From contig WOAB01000317.1 of assembly GCA_027886185.1 (NCBI GenBank), forward strand, positions 248,001 to 312,000: DNA of 64,000 bases. The letters are read 5' to 3'. The notes below the pieces were generated by a model. That model did no database searches. It was given only the letters and a program-made list of their open reading frames with translations, and was not told the origin of the DNA. This DNA comes from Rheum nobile (taxonomy: Eukaryota > Streptophyta > Magnoliopsida > Caryophyllales > Polygonaceae). A program made the translations under genes and the position numbers. This document shows, in pieces, positions 43,401 through 59,440 of this stretch (positions are counted from its first letter, which is position 1; every line of letters begins with the position of its first letter).

Positions 43401-44893
43401 TGTAACACCCCCGACTTACATCGGTAGTGCCACACGCCAGTGACCTCAGACGTTACCATCCAAAGTCACCCCAGGCTTTAATCGGAACAATTAAGCTCAA
43501 TCCTTTTTATTAAATGATCTCTCATCAAACGAGAGATGTGTTTTTACAACAGATTTAATACAACGGAAAACTTATAAATTACACAGTGAAAGACTTTTAA
43601 GAATAAACCTATCACATGACTAGGTTATAAAAATATACATTAAAGTAATGTCTAATGACCTTAAAAGACCGATACTTAAATCTGCAACTGCAAGTCTTTT
43701 CTTCTTCAACTGGTTACTTTGACTTCGGGAACCAACCACTGATGTGCCGTATAGGACGGATGACAGCAGCCAACCATGCAAGGAATATAATCGGTTGATT
43801 AGTCTAATGAAAGACTATGCAAGGGTGAAAACAGATGGTTCTAGTGATCGTAACCGTTTACTATCATTGTCCCCCGAATAACAACCGAAGGAACGATATA
43901 TAACCCGGTACTTTCACGGAATGATTTATTATTAGATATGCACTGAAGAGAAGACTCCAAATGAAATGAGTCTTATGGGAAGATATGACAATGTTTGGGA
44001 ACATTATAGTTTCACACAAGCGTTTAAAATGATTTGGTGTTTCGGTTCATGACCAACCTCACCGCACAATGCGAATTCGGATTGGAAAGAGAACTTTATT
44101 CTGATCAAAGTCAAGACGAGTTTCCCTAGCTGTACTACTGCCTAGCTGCACTACTCGTCTGAAGGTATATTAATTATGTGTGTCACCGCACTTATCTTAT
44201 TTAATTCCAAAACTTAAATTAATGTTAAGGCTTTTAATATTATTTCGAGCATCTACGAAGCTTTAAACCCCAGGGTGACAATTATGCCCACCCAAATTGC
44301 ACTTGCAAGGTGCTTAAAACCTCCTACCTTACCACGGCTAGGAAGCGATAGGTCACGATCTTTAAGAGCAGTAGGAAATTATCCCTACGAGTACCAAGTT
44401 ATAAAGAAACAACTAATCCTTATCTGGAATTAGCGTTCCTACGAATACTCGTGCTAATCTAGCATTAAAGTTAACATTAAATCCACAACAATACATCACG
44501 GTAATTAACAAGTATAATAGCGTTGTTCTAACAATATATACAACCTATTATAATATCACCTTTTAAATCACATTATTTATAAAATCTGTTCCCAAACGAA
44601 AACAACAGTTCACTCCAATTTAATTAAAAATTAAAAGCAATTGATAATTAATAGAACATGGAATGATTAAGCAAGAGCGAATCACCACTTGCCTTAGATC
44701 CGACGAAGCTTAACAAGGTTCAATGACAACGGGTTTCCTGGTCCGAAACGAGGATAGATCTTAGATTATGGATTCCTACGAAACGACCCATAACGGAACT
44801 CAAAGTTAGACTTGATAATATCATATACGAATCTAAAGAAAGCCGAACCAAAGCGAAGGAACAAAGCCTCGCTCGAGACCACAACACCCAAAG

Positions 44894-47320
44894 TGTAACA
44901 CCCCCGATTTATACATCGGTAGTGCCACATGCCAGTGACCTCAGACGTACTGTCCGATGTCACCCCAGGCTTTGGTCGGAACATTTAATTTAAATAAACA
45001 TATTAAATGATGAAAGATTAAACAATGGAAGACTTTTTGTACATGAAACTCAACCCTTTATATTAAAATATCTCTCTTCAAACGAGGAGATGATTTTACA
45101 ACAGAGTATTATACAACGGAAGACTTTAAATTACACAGCGGAAGACTTTTAAAATCTTAACAATTTAAAACACTTAAAAACTTAAAACACTTAACAACTT
45201 AAAATACTTAACAACTTAAATCTTCGTCTGCAAGCTTCTTATCCTTCAACAAGTTACTTTGACTTCTATACCAACCATTGATGTGCCGAATCGAACGGAT
45301 GACACCAGTCAACCATGCAGAGAACAATTGCGGTTGGTTAGTCTAATGAAAGACTATGCAAGGGTACAAGCAGAGTGGTTCGAGTGATCGTAACCATTTA
45401 CTATCATTGTCCCTCGACTAATAACCGAAGGAACAATATATAACCCGATACTTTCACTGAATTATTTAACAATTAGATATGCACTGAAGAGAAGACTCCA
45501 AAGGAATTAAGTCTTACAGGAAATTATGACAACTATTTGGGAACGTTTATAGATACACACAAGCGTTTAAAATGACTTGATGTTTCGGTTCACGACCAAC
45601 CTCATCGCATAATGTGAATCCATATTGGAGAGAGAACTTTACTCTGATCAAAGTCAAGACGGGTTTCCCTAGCTGCACTACAGCCTAGCTGCACTACTCG
45701 TCTGAAGGCATATTAATTATGTGCGACAACGGCACTATCTTATTTACTTACAACACGCACATTAATGTTAAGACTTTTAATATTATTATGAGCAGCTACG
45801 AAGCTTTTAAACCTCAGGGAGACAATTATGTCTACCCAATTAGTACAACTACCAAAGTTTATTAATGATGTGTTTAACCGCACTTATCTTATTAAATTAT
45901 AACACACACACACGGTTAAGGCTTTTAATATTACTCCAGAGTAACAACGGAAGTTTAATACACAGGGTGACCTTACGTCCACCCGGATTGCACTAGCAAG
46001 GTGTTTAATTAATATTACAGCTTTTAATATTAACCAGAGTAACAACGGAAATTTAATACACAGGGTGACATTACGTCCACCCAATTGCACTAGCAAGGTG
46101 CTTAAACACTTCCTACCTTAACGGGGATAGGAAGCATAGGTCATGACCCTTAAATTTATTTGGAAATTATCCCGATGAGTACCACGTTATAAAGAAACGA
46201 CTAATCCTTAACTGGATTAGCGTTCCTATGAATATTTGTGCTAAACTAGCATTAAAGTTAACATTAAATTCACTATAATACCATCACGGTAATTAACACA
46301 TATAATAGCGTTGTTCTAACAGATATACAACCTATTATAACATTACCTTTTAATCACGTTATTTATGAAATTAGTTCCCAAACGAAAACAACAGTTCACT
46401 CCAATTTAATTAACAATTAAACAATTGATAATTAATGAAACATGGAATGAATAAGCAAGAGCGAACCGCCACTTGCCTTAGATTTGACGAAGCTTAACAA
46501 AGCTCGACGACAACAGGTTTCTGGGTCCGAAACGAGGGCAAATCTCATATTACAGATTCCTACGGATCGACCCATAACGAGACCCTAAGTTAGATTCGAC
46601 AATAAATAGTACGAATCTAAAGAAAGACGAACCAAAGCAAAGTAACGGGAGTCCCAATCAAGACCACAAAGCCCAAGCCACACCATGAGCCCAACCCGCC
46701 GTGGGTGCGGTGGCGTTTCAGTGGTGAGACGACAACGACGACTCACCGGGGAAGATGACGGGGCGACGTGTTGGGGCTCGATTCGTGGTGGCTCCAACTT
46801 CTGGACACCTAACACCACCTGGAGAGCACCACCAACACCAACGAAGCTCCGGCGATATCTCTGGCGAAAGCTTCGAAACTCCGACGAGATCCAAGCTTTC
46901 CGGCGAAGGTTTTTGGGAGAGATGGCCGAGAGAGAGAAAGCTCAAAGAGAGACGAGAGGGGAGTTCGGGAGAGAGAGAGAGAGAGATGGCTACTTATAGG
47001 ACAAATATCTTGTATAAAATATCTTATACAAATATCTCGCATAAATATCTTGCACAAATATCTTGCATAAATATCTCGTACAAATATCTCGTACAAGAAA
47101 AGTTTGATATGAGTTTTAAACCTCGGGTTAAATATATTCGTATCCAAACGAATGTTCTAAACCCCGAAATTACATCGAATGTATTTTATTCCACTCAGAA
47201 GAATATTTCAGAGATCAAACATTTTACAAAATATCTGAACTCCTCTGAAAATAAACTGACTACAGTACAAGGGTTTGGAAAATTACCAAAATGTCCTTAC
47301 TAAAAACGAGGGGTATTACA
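44894..47320 (-). repeat. E1 3' LTR (2427 bp)
   Basis: The ends are TGTAACA...TATTACA. The promoter region near 46970-47000 has CCTATAAGTAGCC next to a short (GA)n tract, about nine units. The GC-rich ORFs at 46685-47303 are LTR sequence, not genes. Confidence 0.92.
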
Positions 47321-48635
47321 TTACTATCCCCTTAAGAAAAGTTTTGACCCCGAAACTTGCATTAAACCAATGAGGAACCAGTCTCACCACCAATCTTACT
47401 ATCTGAACTTAATATCCTTAAACACTTCATCCTCGAAATTACTCTTAGAGAGACCAATCGGTTTCCTCAGTCATGACATCAACTTACAACTTTATTCCCA
47501 TACATCATACCATGTAATAACTCTTACTACTACCTTAGAATAATGGTCTCCAAAATCCTCATAATGACATTAATGTACCTTTAAATAGGAGAACACACAT
47601 TACCAATTTCCTTATATGAGCAATCCCGAGCTCACACATTAACTTCTTATAACCAGACGTTAAACCTTAATAACCTCGAATCTTACGACCTTAATTTCCT
47701 TAAAGATACCTCCCACAATTTCATTACTCGTCATCATCGGGTTTGGCCCTTATGCCAAATTCTAACTTGGGATCCTTTCGGTAATAACTTAACCTATTCC
47801 TTTAATCACTTTATAACTTAAACCTTTAAGATTCCTTAACTTTCTCCAAACATAATCACCACATTCTACATTCCTCGAAACGGATCACATGAGATATTAC
47901 TCTTACTTCCTTAAGATATCATTCTGAAAATGATTTATCCACATCAATGCTTACAACACGAACTCACATATGAGAGATAACTCTTAATCTCTTAGAACAT
48001 TAACTCCACACATTCACTCTTATACCTTAAGAAATTTCGAAAGGACTCAGCGTATAAGATAACGCTTACCACTATACTCCTTAGGCGTATATAGACAATT
48101 CTCTTTACTGAATCTTTAATACATCTGGATCATCAACATATCCCATCCTTAAAATGTAATCTTTCTATTTAAGTGGTCACCTCTTAACACAATAACTTTA
48201 CAACTTAATCTTCTTCAAAGAGCTGCACCGTAAGCCTTATAGATGACATACTCCAAGTATGAAGAAGAATCTTAGGAATGGATTTAGATTTAAGCAGTAG
48301 AGTCGACCCTGGGATTAACCACGTAGGGAACGAACATCTAAGTCACATATGATACCCTTCCACCATAAGTCCGACAGTCTCTATCCATACATGGCATATG
48401 CTGATCCGTCACTCATGGGGTTTCGTATCAACGATTAATTTGTAATGACAATGAATTCAGAAATTTTCCGAAACAAGGAAACACTTCTTTATCATTCGAA
48501 CATTACCTTAACTGACAAAAGTCGAACCGACAGACTACGAAATTATGGAGATTATCGACACACGTCGTTACTCTTTAATCTTAACGAAAGCTTACATAAA
48601 TACAACTTAATCGATCAAGGTTCTTCTCCGTTGGC

Positions 48636-51305
48636 TTAACTCATTACTAAGAGTCGTTGCCCTTGGCCTGAAGACCCCATAGGCGCCTTGCCTTTATTAC
48701 GAGCCATAGATTGCTCAAGAGCACATACCTCTGGCTTTGGGTTCTGCCTACTGCCAACATTTGAAGCTTGATAAGACTGCATTGGTCTTTGACCCTTCAG
48801 TCTGCAGTATGTTCTCATGTGGCCTTCTCTTCCACAATTATAACATTCTCGCTTATCCTTTTGGCAATTAAAACTTGTATGCCCAACTTCACCACAGTTG
48901 TGGCACTGAATCACTCCGCTACTCCAACCTGAGTGACAGGGCTAAAGATGCGCAATGCAAATATCGTTGATTAGCCTTATCAAAGTAAAAAGTCCTAACA
49001 GACCTACTAAACAGATGTATAGTAAGCAAGCAAGGGTCGAACCCACAGGGAAGGTCTGATGCAGTATGCAATTGTGAATGAGAAGTAACAAGCAAAGGGG
49101 GGGTTTAGTTATCACAAGAAAGCAAAGCAAAGCAAACAAGTTTGGTTGAGTTGAGAAAATATAATGGGGAAAGTAGTCCTACTAGAGCGAGATCCACAAT
49201 ACAGAGATATAATTTGATCACAGAAATCTATTTAATCCAAGTTCTTTTACTATCCTTATAGTTGTTCCCACCCTGATCTTAAGTACTATCGATTCTCACA
49301 GTTGTCGATAGACTTATTACTATGCCAATGATAAAGTACCATCGATTCTCACAGTTGTCGGTATACTTTACCACTAACACAGCAATAGCAATGCACACAA
49401 GGATATAGGATACATGCAAATAGAAGGACGTACTAATACTCGCATGCAACTGATTCCCACTCACAATTGTACGCTCAGAACCCCTATACGCACAATTGTG
49501 TTTGCTACTAGATATGCACTCGGAACCCCTATATGCAATCCTAGCAATTGATAAAAAGTATTCAACCTAGTTGATCAGGCTAAGAAGAACAACAAGAAAT
49601 CAATATTCAATATAACCAAGAGAATCAAACCAACATTTATAAGGACAAGAACAAAGAATAGAAATCTCACAAACACATCAACTGTATTGCTTCAATCGTC
49701 TAGTAGAACAAGGGAAAGTTAGTTCTCCATCAAAGGGGATGAAAAACTCTAATGTGAAATAACGTCTGAAAAATCGTGTGTAGGTAAAAAAAGTCTCTCT
49801 GCCTCTTAACCTAGAAAGAGGACTTAAATAGTCTTAGGAAACTAGGTTAAACTAATGCAAACAATAAAGGAAATAGAATAATAATAAAATAAAGTCTAAA
49901 CGAGATAAAAGGAAAGTAACAGTCGTCTGGCGCGAGGCATTAAACACGGCCACCGCGGGGCGTCAGGCTCTCCACCGCTGGGCGGTGGCTTCCTCTGGCA
50001 CGGGGCTTCAACCTCCTCTGGGAGTCACCGCCAGGCCGCGGTGAATCTGGCGCGGGGCGGTGAGCTCACTCCTTCAGCTTCTCTTCTTCTCTTCTGCTGC
50101 TCTTCAATCCTACCAAGTGTTTGGTAGTCTTCTCCAAGTATGCTCCAGCAGCTCCATCTCCATCTAAGCTGTAAATCCTGGGATATCTTCACTTCTCTCC
50201 ACAACTTCCAGATTACCTACTTAGCACCAAAATTCATCCAAAACTCCTCCAAATCATGCTAATAGTTGCTAGTAAAGGTGTATGAAATAACACCAATCAC
50301 TGAGCCTCTGGCGGAGTCAGACTGAGTCGTCTTGGTCTTAGCACGACCAAACTTCTCAAACTTGGTAGGCGATGTCGGTCGTTTGAATGAACCAACCTGG
50401 CGATCCTGTTGCCCACCCTTTTCTTTAACTTGTTTTTCCCGCTTTTGGGCGGATTCTTCCAGCGTAACCTCTGTCTTGTAGGCCACATCCACATATTGTT
50501 CTAACGTAGAACAATCGTGACGCAACATTAGAGGCTTGATTTTTGGATTCATCCATCCATGGAAGTACCAGATCGTTTGTTCTTCGCTCGACACCTCTGG
50601 CCCAGCGTATTGTAACAAGTGATTGAACTTAGCCGCAAGCTCAGTCACCTTTAACCCATCGGTATTAGGGTACAAAAATTCCTTATGCTTCTCGTCTCTC
50701 ATAGCACGGGAAAAGAAACGGTCAGTCATTTTTGTTTTAAACCTGCTCCAATTCAGCTCGGGATGATCAGCTAGACCAGTGCTCTCCCACCATTCGCTAG
50801 CCATATCCTTGAGTTGAAGGGAGGCGATGTGCACTTTGTCAGCCTCAGTGCAATTAACGTTTCGGAACAACCGTTCCATATGCGAGAACCAATACGTTAC
50901 TCTGATCGGTTCTCCAGTACCGTCGTAGCTGTCAGGCCTCATTGAACTCACGGCTTTCAAAGCTTGACCGTAAGTTCCTATGTCCCTGACAACATTGACA
51001 TGAGGTACGTGTTCCACTGGCTCCTCAACTTCAGGGACCACTGGAGGGTCTGGCACGTCTTGTGCCTGAGGTGCGACTGGTCGCATAATGTCGGTGAATG
51101 CTTGCATAACAATTCCCCGAATAGCTGCAACTGTCGCTGCATTGAAAACCACCGGAGCATTGGCCCGAACTTGGCCATTGCCTCTCGGGTTATTGTGAGA
51201 GACAGACTCACGCTCCTCCCCTCGATTAGCGGCGCTCCTCAGATTCAACCTTGGGTCGTTACTTGGTTCAGCACCAGCATGGGCTGTGTTTCTTGTGTTC
51301 ACCAT
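48636..51305 (-). pseudogene. E1 gag, split by a solo LTR
   Basis: The N-terminal part (51305-50300) starts MVNTRNTAHAG and contains a typical retrotransposon gag region: MRPDSYDGTGEPIRVTYWFS, ASEWWESTG, LNWSRFKTKMTDRFF, LYPNTDGLKVTELAAKFNHL. The C-terminal part (48928-48636) carries two zinc knuckles (CHNCGEVGHTSFNC, CYNCGREGHMRTYC). Between them sits the solo LTR 48934-50299. Ignoring it and one CTCAG repeat, the frame continues exactly, giving ~432 codons to the stop at 48636. Gag packages element RNA into virus-like particles. Before the LTR arrived this copy could have made a complete gag; now it cannot. Confidence 0.9.
48934..50299 (-). repeat. Solo LTR (1366 bp) of another Gypsy family inside E1 gag
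   Basis: On the minus strand it runs TGATTGGTGTTATTTC...CCCTGTCA, flanked by CTCAG on both sides (plus strand CTGAG at 48929-48933 and 50300-50304). Its last ~100 bp (TTCGACCCTTGCTTGCTTAC, then TTGATAAGGCTAATCAACGA) match the end of the LTR at 62397-63762. No internal sequence or second LTR remains, so it arose by LTR-LTR recombination. Confidence 0.92.
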
Positions 51306-51923
51306 CTGTTGGTGAATCATAACGTTACCTTAGAACTTTTCCAACTTGATCTTGACACTTAAGTCAAATACGTTATGATACAGATTATAAGGGTCCAAAC
51401 TAATAAATTTATATTAGTCTGACTATCCCTTCACTGTTAACTGCAGAAACGACCTTCTTCTGCTTACTTAAGAATGAGTATCCTTGGGAAATGTCAACCT
51501 TTAAATGACATTGACCCTAAGAAGAGACAATATTCCTAAGAATGGATCTAAGGAATAAGTAACACTTGGAGCTTGTAGAAGTTTGAAAATCACTTATTAA
51601 TAACTTCTTACTTTCAAACTTTATACTTCATATTATTAACCCTTTTATACTCAACTTGTTTCTAGTGATATAAATATCACCAAAACTCTTTCCAAAATCA
51701 ACATCACACTTTAAGAGTTACAACCATAACCAATTATACATAGCCTTTGAAATTCAATGGCTAAATCATTATTTTTAAACTCCAAGGAGTAAGGAAACTT
51801 TTTAAATCAACAGTTAAATCTTCAAAGTTCTCTTTACTAGAGAATATGTTGAAAATAGTTTCAAAATTATTTTTTTCGAAAATTTTCAAACCTAACAACA
51901 AACCATTTTTTTTTAAAATCATT

Positions 51924-51935
51924 GCTCTGATACCA
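51924..51935 (-). other. Primer-binding site of E1 (initiator tRNA-Met type)
   Basis: TGGTATCAGAGC on the minus strand, 4 bp inside the 5' LTR end; complementary to the 3' end of plant initiator tRNA-Met. Confidence 0.9.
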
Positions 51936-51939
51936 AATC

Positions 51940-54353
<2,414 letters not shown>

Positions 54354-54713
54354 CAAAGCCACACCACGAGCCCAGTCCACGCGGGTGCGCCGGCCCTGCC
54401 GCGGGTGCGGTGGCTTCTGGCCGCGGGTGCGGTCAAGCTACAGCGGCGAGACAATCAACGACGAGGACGACGAAATCTCACCTTGATCGACACATTTGGC
54501 TTCGATTTGGATGTGCTTTGGCTTCCAACTTCTTGGATTATCAATCACCACTTTGAGAGTACCTTCTCCTCCTATGGTAGCTCCGGCGACACTCCGGTGA
54601 AAGCTTAAGCTTTCCGGTAATAATGGAAACAAGAATTTGAGAGGGAGAGAGTTTAAGAGCTTGGTCAGCTATGATTCCCTCTCCTCTCCACCTCCTTTCC
54701 CTTTATAGCCCAA

Positions 54714-54755
54714 GCAAGGAGGTGCATCACCCAAGCAAGGAGGTGCATCACCCGA
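54714..54755. repeat. 21-bp tandem duplication in the E2 LTR
   Basis: CAAGGAGGTGCATCACCCAAG is followed at once by a second copy ending CCGAC; two units only. Confidence 0.8.
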
Positions 54756-55784
54756 CCAGGGAACACCCATGGGTGGCAATGGCGACACCACGTCGAGGCC
54801 CGACAACCACAGAAAAGTTGTCGCGATGACGACGACGCCGCGGGGTGCGGTGGCCTCACCGCGGGTGCGGCGAGCCCCCCTGACCGCCTCAGAATTTGGC
54901 CCTCACCGCGGGGTGCGGTCAAGGCCATTTTTGTGCCTTTTTCGCCCTCTTTTGTCCGGACATGTATGGGCATAGGTTTATAACCCCGGGTTAAATATAT
55001 TCGTACCCGAACGACTATTTTAACCTCGAAAATACGTTGAATGTATTTTATTCCACTCAGGGAAATACTACAGAGATCCAGCACATTACAGAATGTCCGA
55101 ACTTCTCTGAAATTAATTCGACAGAAGTTCGAGAGTTTAGGAATTTACTAAAATGCCTTTACTAAAAAATGAGGGATATTACATCACTACCCCCTTAAGA
55201 ACAGTTTCGACCCCGAAACTTGGCTAAACCAATGAGGAATCTGTCTCACTACCAATCTTACTATCTGAACTTAATAACCTTAATCACTTCATCCTCGAAA
55301 TTATTCCTAGAGAGGTCAAATCGGTTTCCTCAATCACGACATCGACTTACAACTTTATTCTCATACATCATACCATGTAATAACTCTTACTACTACCTTA
55401 GAATAAGAGGCTTGCAGACGAAGATTTAAGTGTCAGTGTTTTAAGTGATTAAGTACTACTTTAATATGTATTTTATCACCTAGCCATGTTATAGGTTGAT
55501 TCTTAAATGTCTTCTGCTGTGTAATTTAAAAGTCTTCCGCTGTGTAATTTATAAGTTTTCCGCTGTATTATCACTCTGTTGTAAAATCATCTCCTCGTTT
55601 GACGAGAGATCTTTTAATAAAAGGTTGAGTTTCACTTCTACAATGTCTTCCGTTGTTTAACCTTTTGTTATTTAATATGTTTATTTAAGTTTAATTGTTC
55701 CGACCAAAGCCTTGGGTGACATCGGACAACAACGTCTGAGGTCACTGGCGTGTGGCACTACCGACGTAAGTCGGGGGTGTTACA

Positions 55785-56777
55785 GTTATGGTATTAGAGC
55801 AATGGTTTAAAAATTCTTGGCCTATTGTTAGGTTTGAGAATTTTTGAAAAATAATTTTGAAACTATTTTCAACCTATTTTCTATTTAAAATGAAATTCGA
55901 GAGTTTTAATATTGAATTTAAAAGTTATAAGTAACTCTGGTAATTTAATTTAAATGATTTAGCTATTTTGAAATTCAAAAGTTATTTATCGTTGGTTTAT
56001 AAAAGGCGTGTTATACGCAGTTAAAATGAGTTTAAGATTGTAACTTTAAAAGTGGTATATTTTTTTTTGTAAGAATTTTTGCAAAATTCGTATCACTAGT
56101 TTGCAAAACTAAACTGTATAAATAATTATTTTTAAAGGTATAAAGTATGAAGTTTGAAAGCATCAGGTTTAAAATTAAGTGGTTTTCAAACTTCTACAAT
56201 ATTCGGGTGTTACTTATTTCCTAGATCCATTCCTATAATTCTTTCTTCATTTCTGGAGTAATGTCACATCTGTATGACATGGATTGCTTTCTGAGTTGAC
56301 GGGCGTTATCTCGTAAGTAGAGTTTCTCCAAAATTCCTTAGGGTGTAGGAACAATGATGTATGGTTAATGCTTTATGAGATTAAGAGCTATCTCTCATAT
56401 GAGTACCTTGCACACTCGTTCTGATAAAAGTATATAGGGGTGGACTAATGCGAAGTCGAGAATGCCTAGTTATGAGTTCATGCTGTAAGCATTGATATGG
56501 ATAGATTGTTGAGAAATGAATAAATAGATTAAAAGGATAGTTCATCAAGAATCCGTTTCCCCTATTGCGATCTTGAGTAAAGTTGTGGAATCAAGAGTTA
56601 TAGTTACGGGATTTATAAGTAAGTATGGCCAGTGTAGGACCAGTGATTATAGCTTGTGGAGCAACCAAGTGTATGAAATCATAGGTATCATTATGGAAGA
56701 TCTATTTGAGGTTTCATAAGGAAACGATATGATTAAGTTTTGGATGGATAGTAAATTGTGTGAGGAATGTAAGGATC
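55785..56777 (+). other. E3 interior, 5' part
   Basis: Leader sequence after the primer-binding site, homologous to the complement of E1 51300-51939; it then runs without a gag frame to the solo-LTR insertion site. Confidence 0.7.
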
Positions 56778-59435
56778 TGTAATACCCCTCATTTTTAGTA
56801 AGGACATTTGGATAATTTTCCCAACCTTCGTTCAATAATTATTTCGCTTTCAGTGGAGTTCGAATTTTCCGTAACATCCATGATCTCCGAAATAATTCCT
56901 TGAGTGGTATAAAATACATTCGATGTATTTTCAAGACTTAAAATATTTGTTTGTATATAAACATATAATTTTCGGGATTTAAAACCCATACCAAATCTCT
57001 TCCCATAAAATTTCACGCGAACCATTCGTTTTCCCGCATACGTGTTCGCTTGATGTGGTGGTCGGACACCCACGTCCTCCTCCTTGGACCTATAAAAGGG
57101 AGCCGATCTAGAGGGCTGATGGGCACCCTTGCTCGACCTCCTCATCCCTCTCGTTCCGCCTCCTCTTCCGCCGGCGAACCACCGACGAAGACGCCACTGT
57201 GGAGCTGCTGTCCGCCGCAGTTGTCGCGCCGTCGTACCGCTGCTGTGCTTCCCGGCGAAGAAGACCAGCCCCGGTGCCGCTTGCTGCTGCTGTCCGGCGA
57301 CGAGAGCTTCTTCCGGCGTCGTGAAGCCCCCGGCGAGCTCCTGTGCGCGTTGTGGCTGCTGCCCTCCGCTGCTGCGCGTCGTCGTTGAAGCTACGTGGCT
57401 GAGCTGTGGCGCCGTGCTGTCGCTTCTGTAACTCCTGCGACGAGGAGCGCTTCTTCCCCGGCGAAGACACCGAGCCACACCGATGCTCCATTGTTGAACT
57501 CCTATTGCTGTTGATTAATGTTGTTACGGAGGTTGAAGAAAGGAATGGAGTGGGCCCCCTAGTAATTATTGTAATGGGCCGAAAGCCCATTAACTTTCTG
57601 TCCACATTTAACCCGAAATTATTCAATCGGTATAATTTCGATTCCTTTCTATCCGTATTTTTCTTTAGGAAAATTTAATAAATATTTTTATAATTTAAAA
57701 TCATAAAAATTTATTAAATTTAATTACTCGAGTTCGTCAGACAAATTAATAAATATTAATTAATAAATATTTTTATGATTTAATAAGTATCAATTAATTT
57801 GTTAGTCATAACGGTAATTGTTGGATCGCGTGTGGACCCGTAATCTGCTAGAGCTATCTGAAGCATAGACCATATCCTCGGAAAGGATATCATTACTAGT
57901 CGTCTCGTCTAGATTCATCGCCGAATCTACTCCACGCAAGTGGCGGTTCGCTTTTGCTTAATCATTCCATGTTTCGTTAATTATCAATTGCTTTTAATTG
58001 TTAATTAAATTGGAGTGAACTGTTGTTTTCGTTTGGGAACAAATTTAAAAGGAATATTATAATAGGTTATATATATTGTTAGAACAACGTTATTATACTT
58101 GTTAATTACCGTGATGTATTGTTGTGGATTTAATATTAACTTTAATGCTAGATTAGAACGAGTATTTGTAGGAACGCTAATTCGAGATAAGGATTAGTCG
58201 TCTTTTTATAACTTGGTACTTGTAGGAATAATTTCCTACTGCTCTTAAAGGAATAATTTCCTACTGCTCTTTAAAGGAATAATTTCTTACTGTTCTTAAA
58301 GGAATAATTTCCTACTACTCTTAAAGGAATAATTTTCTACTGGTCCTAAATGAATAATTTCCTACTACTCTTGAAGGAATAATTTCCTACTGCTCCTAAA
58401 GGAATAATTTTCTACTACTCTTAAAGGAATAATTTTCTGCTGCTCTTAAAGGTCGTGACCTGTCGCTTTCTAGCCCTGATAAGATAGGAGGTTTTAAGCA
58501 TCTTGCAAGTGCAATTTGGGTGGGCATAATTGTCGCCCTGGGGTATTAAAGCTTTGTAGCTGCTCGAGATAATATTAAAAGCTTTAACATTAATTTAAGT
58601 TTTGGAATTAAATAAGATACGTGTGGTGACACACATAATTAATATATCTTCAGACGAGTAGTGTAGCTAGAGAAACTCGTCTTGACTTTAATCAGAATAA
58701 AGTTCTCTTTCCAATCTGGATTCGCATTGTGCGGTAAGGTTGATCGTGAACCGAAACACCAAATCATTTTAAACGCTTGTGTGAAACTATAATGTTCTCA
58801 AACATTGTCATATCTTCCCATAAAACTCATTTTCTTTGGAGTCTTCTCTTCAGTGCATATCTAACTATTAATCATTCCGTGAAAGTTCCGGGTTATATAT
58901 CGTTCTTTCGGTTATTATTCGAGGGACAATGATAGTAAACGGTTATGATCACTTGAACCATCTGCTTTCACCATTGCATAGTCTTTCATTAGACTAACCA
59001 ACCGATTATATTCCTTGCATGGTTGGCTGGTGTCATCTGTCCTATACGGCACATCAGTGGTGGATTTTCGAAGTCAAAGTAACCAGTTGAAGAAGAAGAA
59101 GAGACTTGCAGTTGCAGATTTAAGTGTCGGTCTTTCAAGGTCATTAGACATTACTTTAATGTATATTTTTATAACATAGTCATGTGATAGGTTTATTCTT
59201 AAAAGTCTTCTGCTGTATTATCACTCTGTTGTAAAATCATCTCCTCGTTTGACGAAAGATCTTTTAATATAAATGATTGAGTTTCACTTATACAATGTCT
59301 TCCGTTGTTTAACCTTTTGTTATTTAATATGTTTATTTAAGTTAATTGTTCCGATAATAGCATAGGGTGACATCGGACAGCAACGTCTGAGGTCATTGGC
59401 ATGTGGCACTACCGAGTTAAATCGGGGGTGTTACA
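56778..59435 (+). repeat. Solo LTR of the E1/E2/E3 family (2658 bp)
   Basis: It starts TGTAATACCCCTC and ends GGGGGTGTTACA, flanked by GGATC on both sides (56773-56777, 59436-59440). A TATA box (CCTATAAAAGGG, ~57088) precedes a GC-rich, CT-rich leader region (57110-57500) whose ORFs on both strands are low-complexity artefacts. It contains a 25-bp minisatellite at 58225-58450. Confidence 0.93.
58225..58450. repeat. 25-bp minisatellite, nine units, inside the solo LTR
   Basis: The unit GGAATAATTTCCTACTGCTC plus TTAAA is repeated nine times with 0-4 changes per unit. Other LTRs of the family have a single copy at this place, so it is a local expansion. Confidence 0.95.
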
Positions 59436-59440
59436 GGATC

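Noticed and set aside
46585..47303. ORFs up to 182 codons
   Set aside because: Repeated in the sister LTR at 53583-54336; LTR sequence rather than host genes.
56795..57678. Arg/Ala-rich ORFs up to 227 codons
   Set aside because: They lie inside a solo LTR, overlap on both strands, and cross the LTR start and primer region; no domain.
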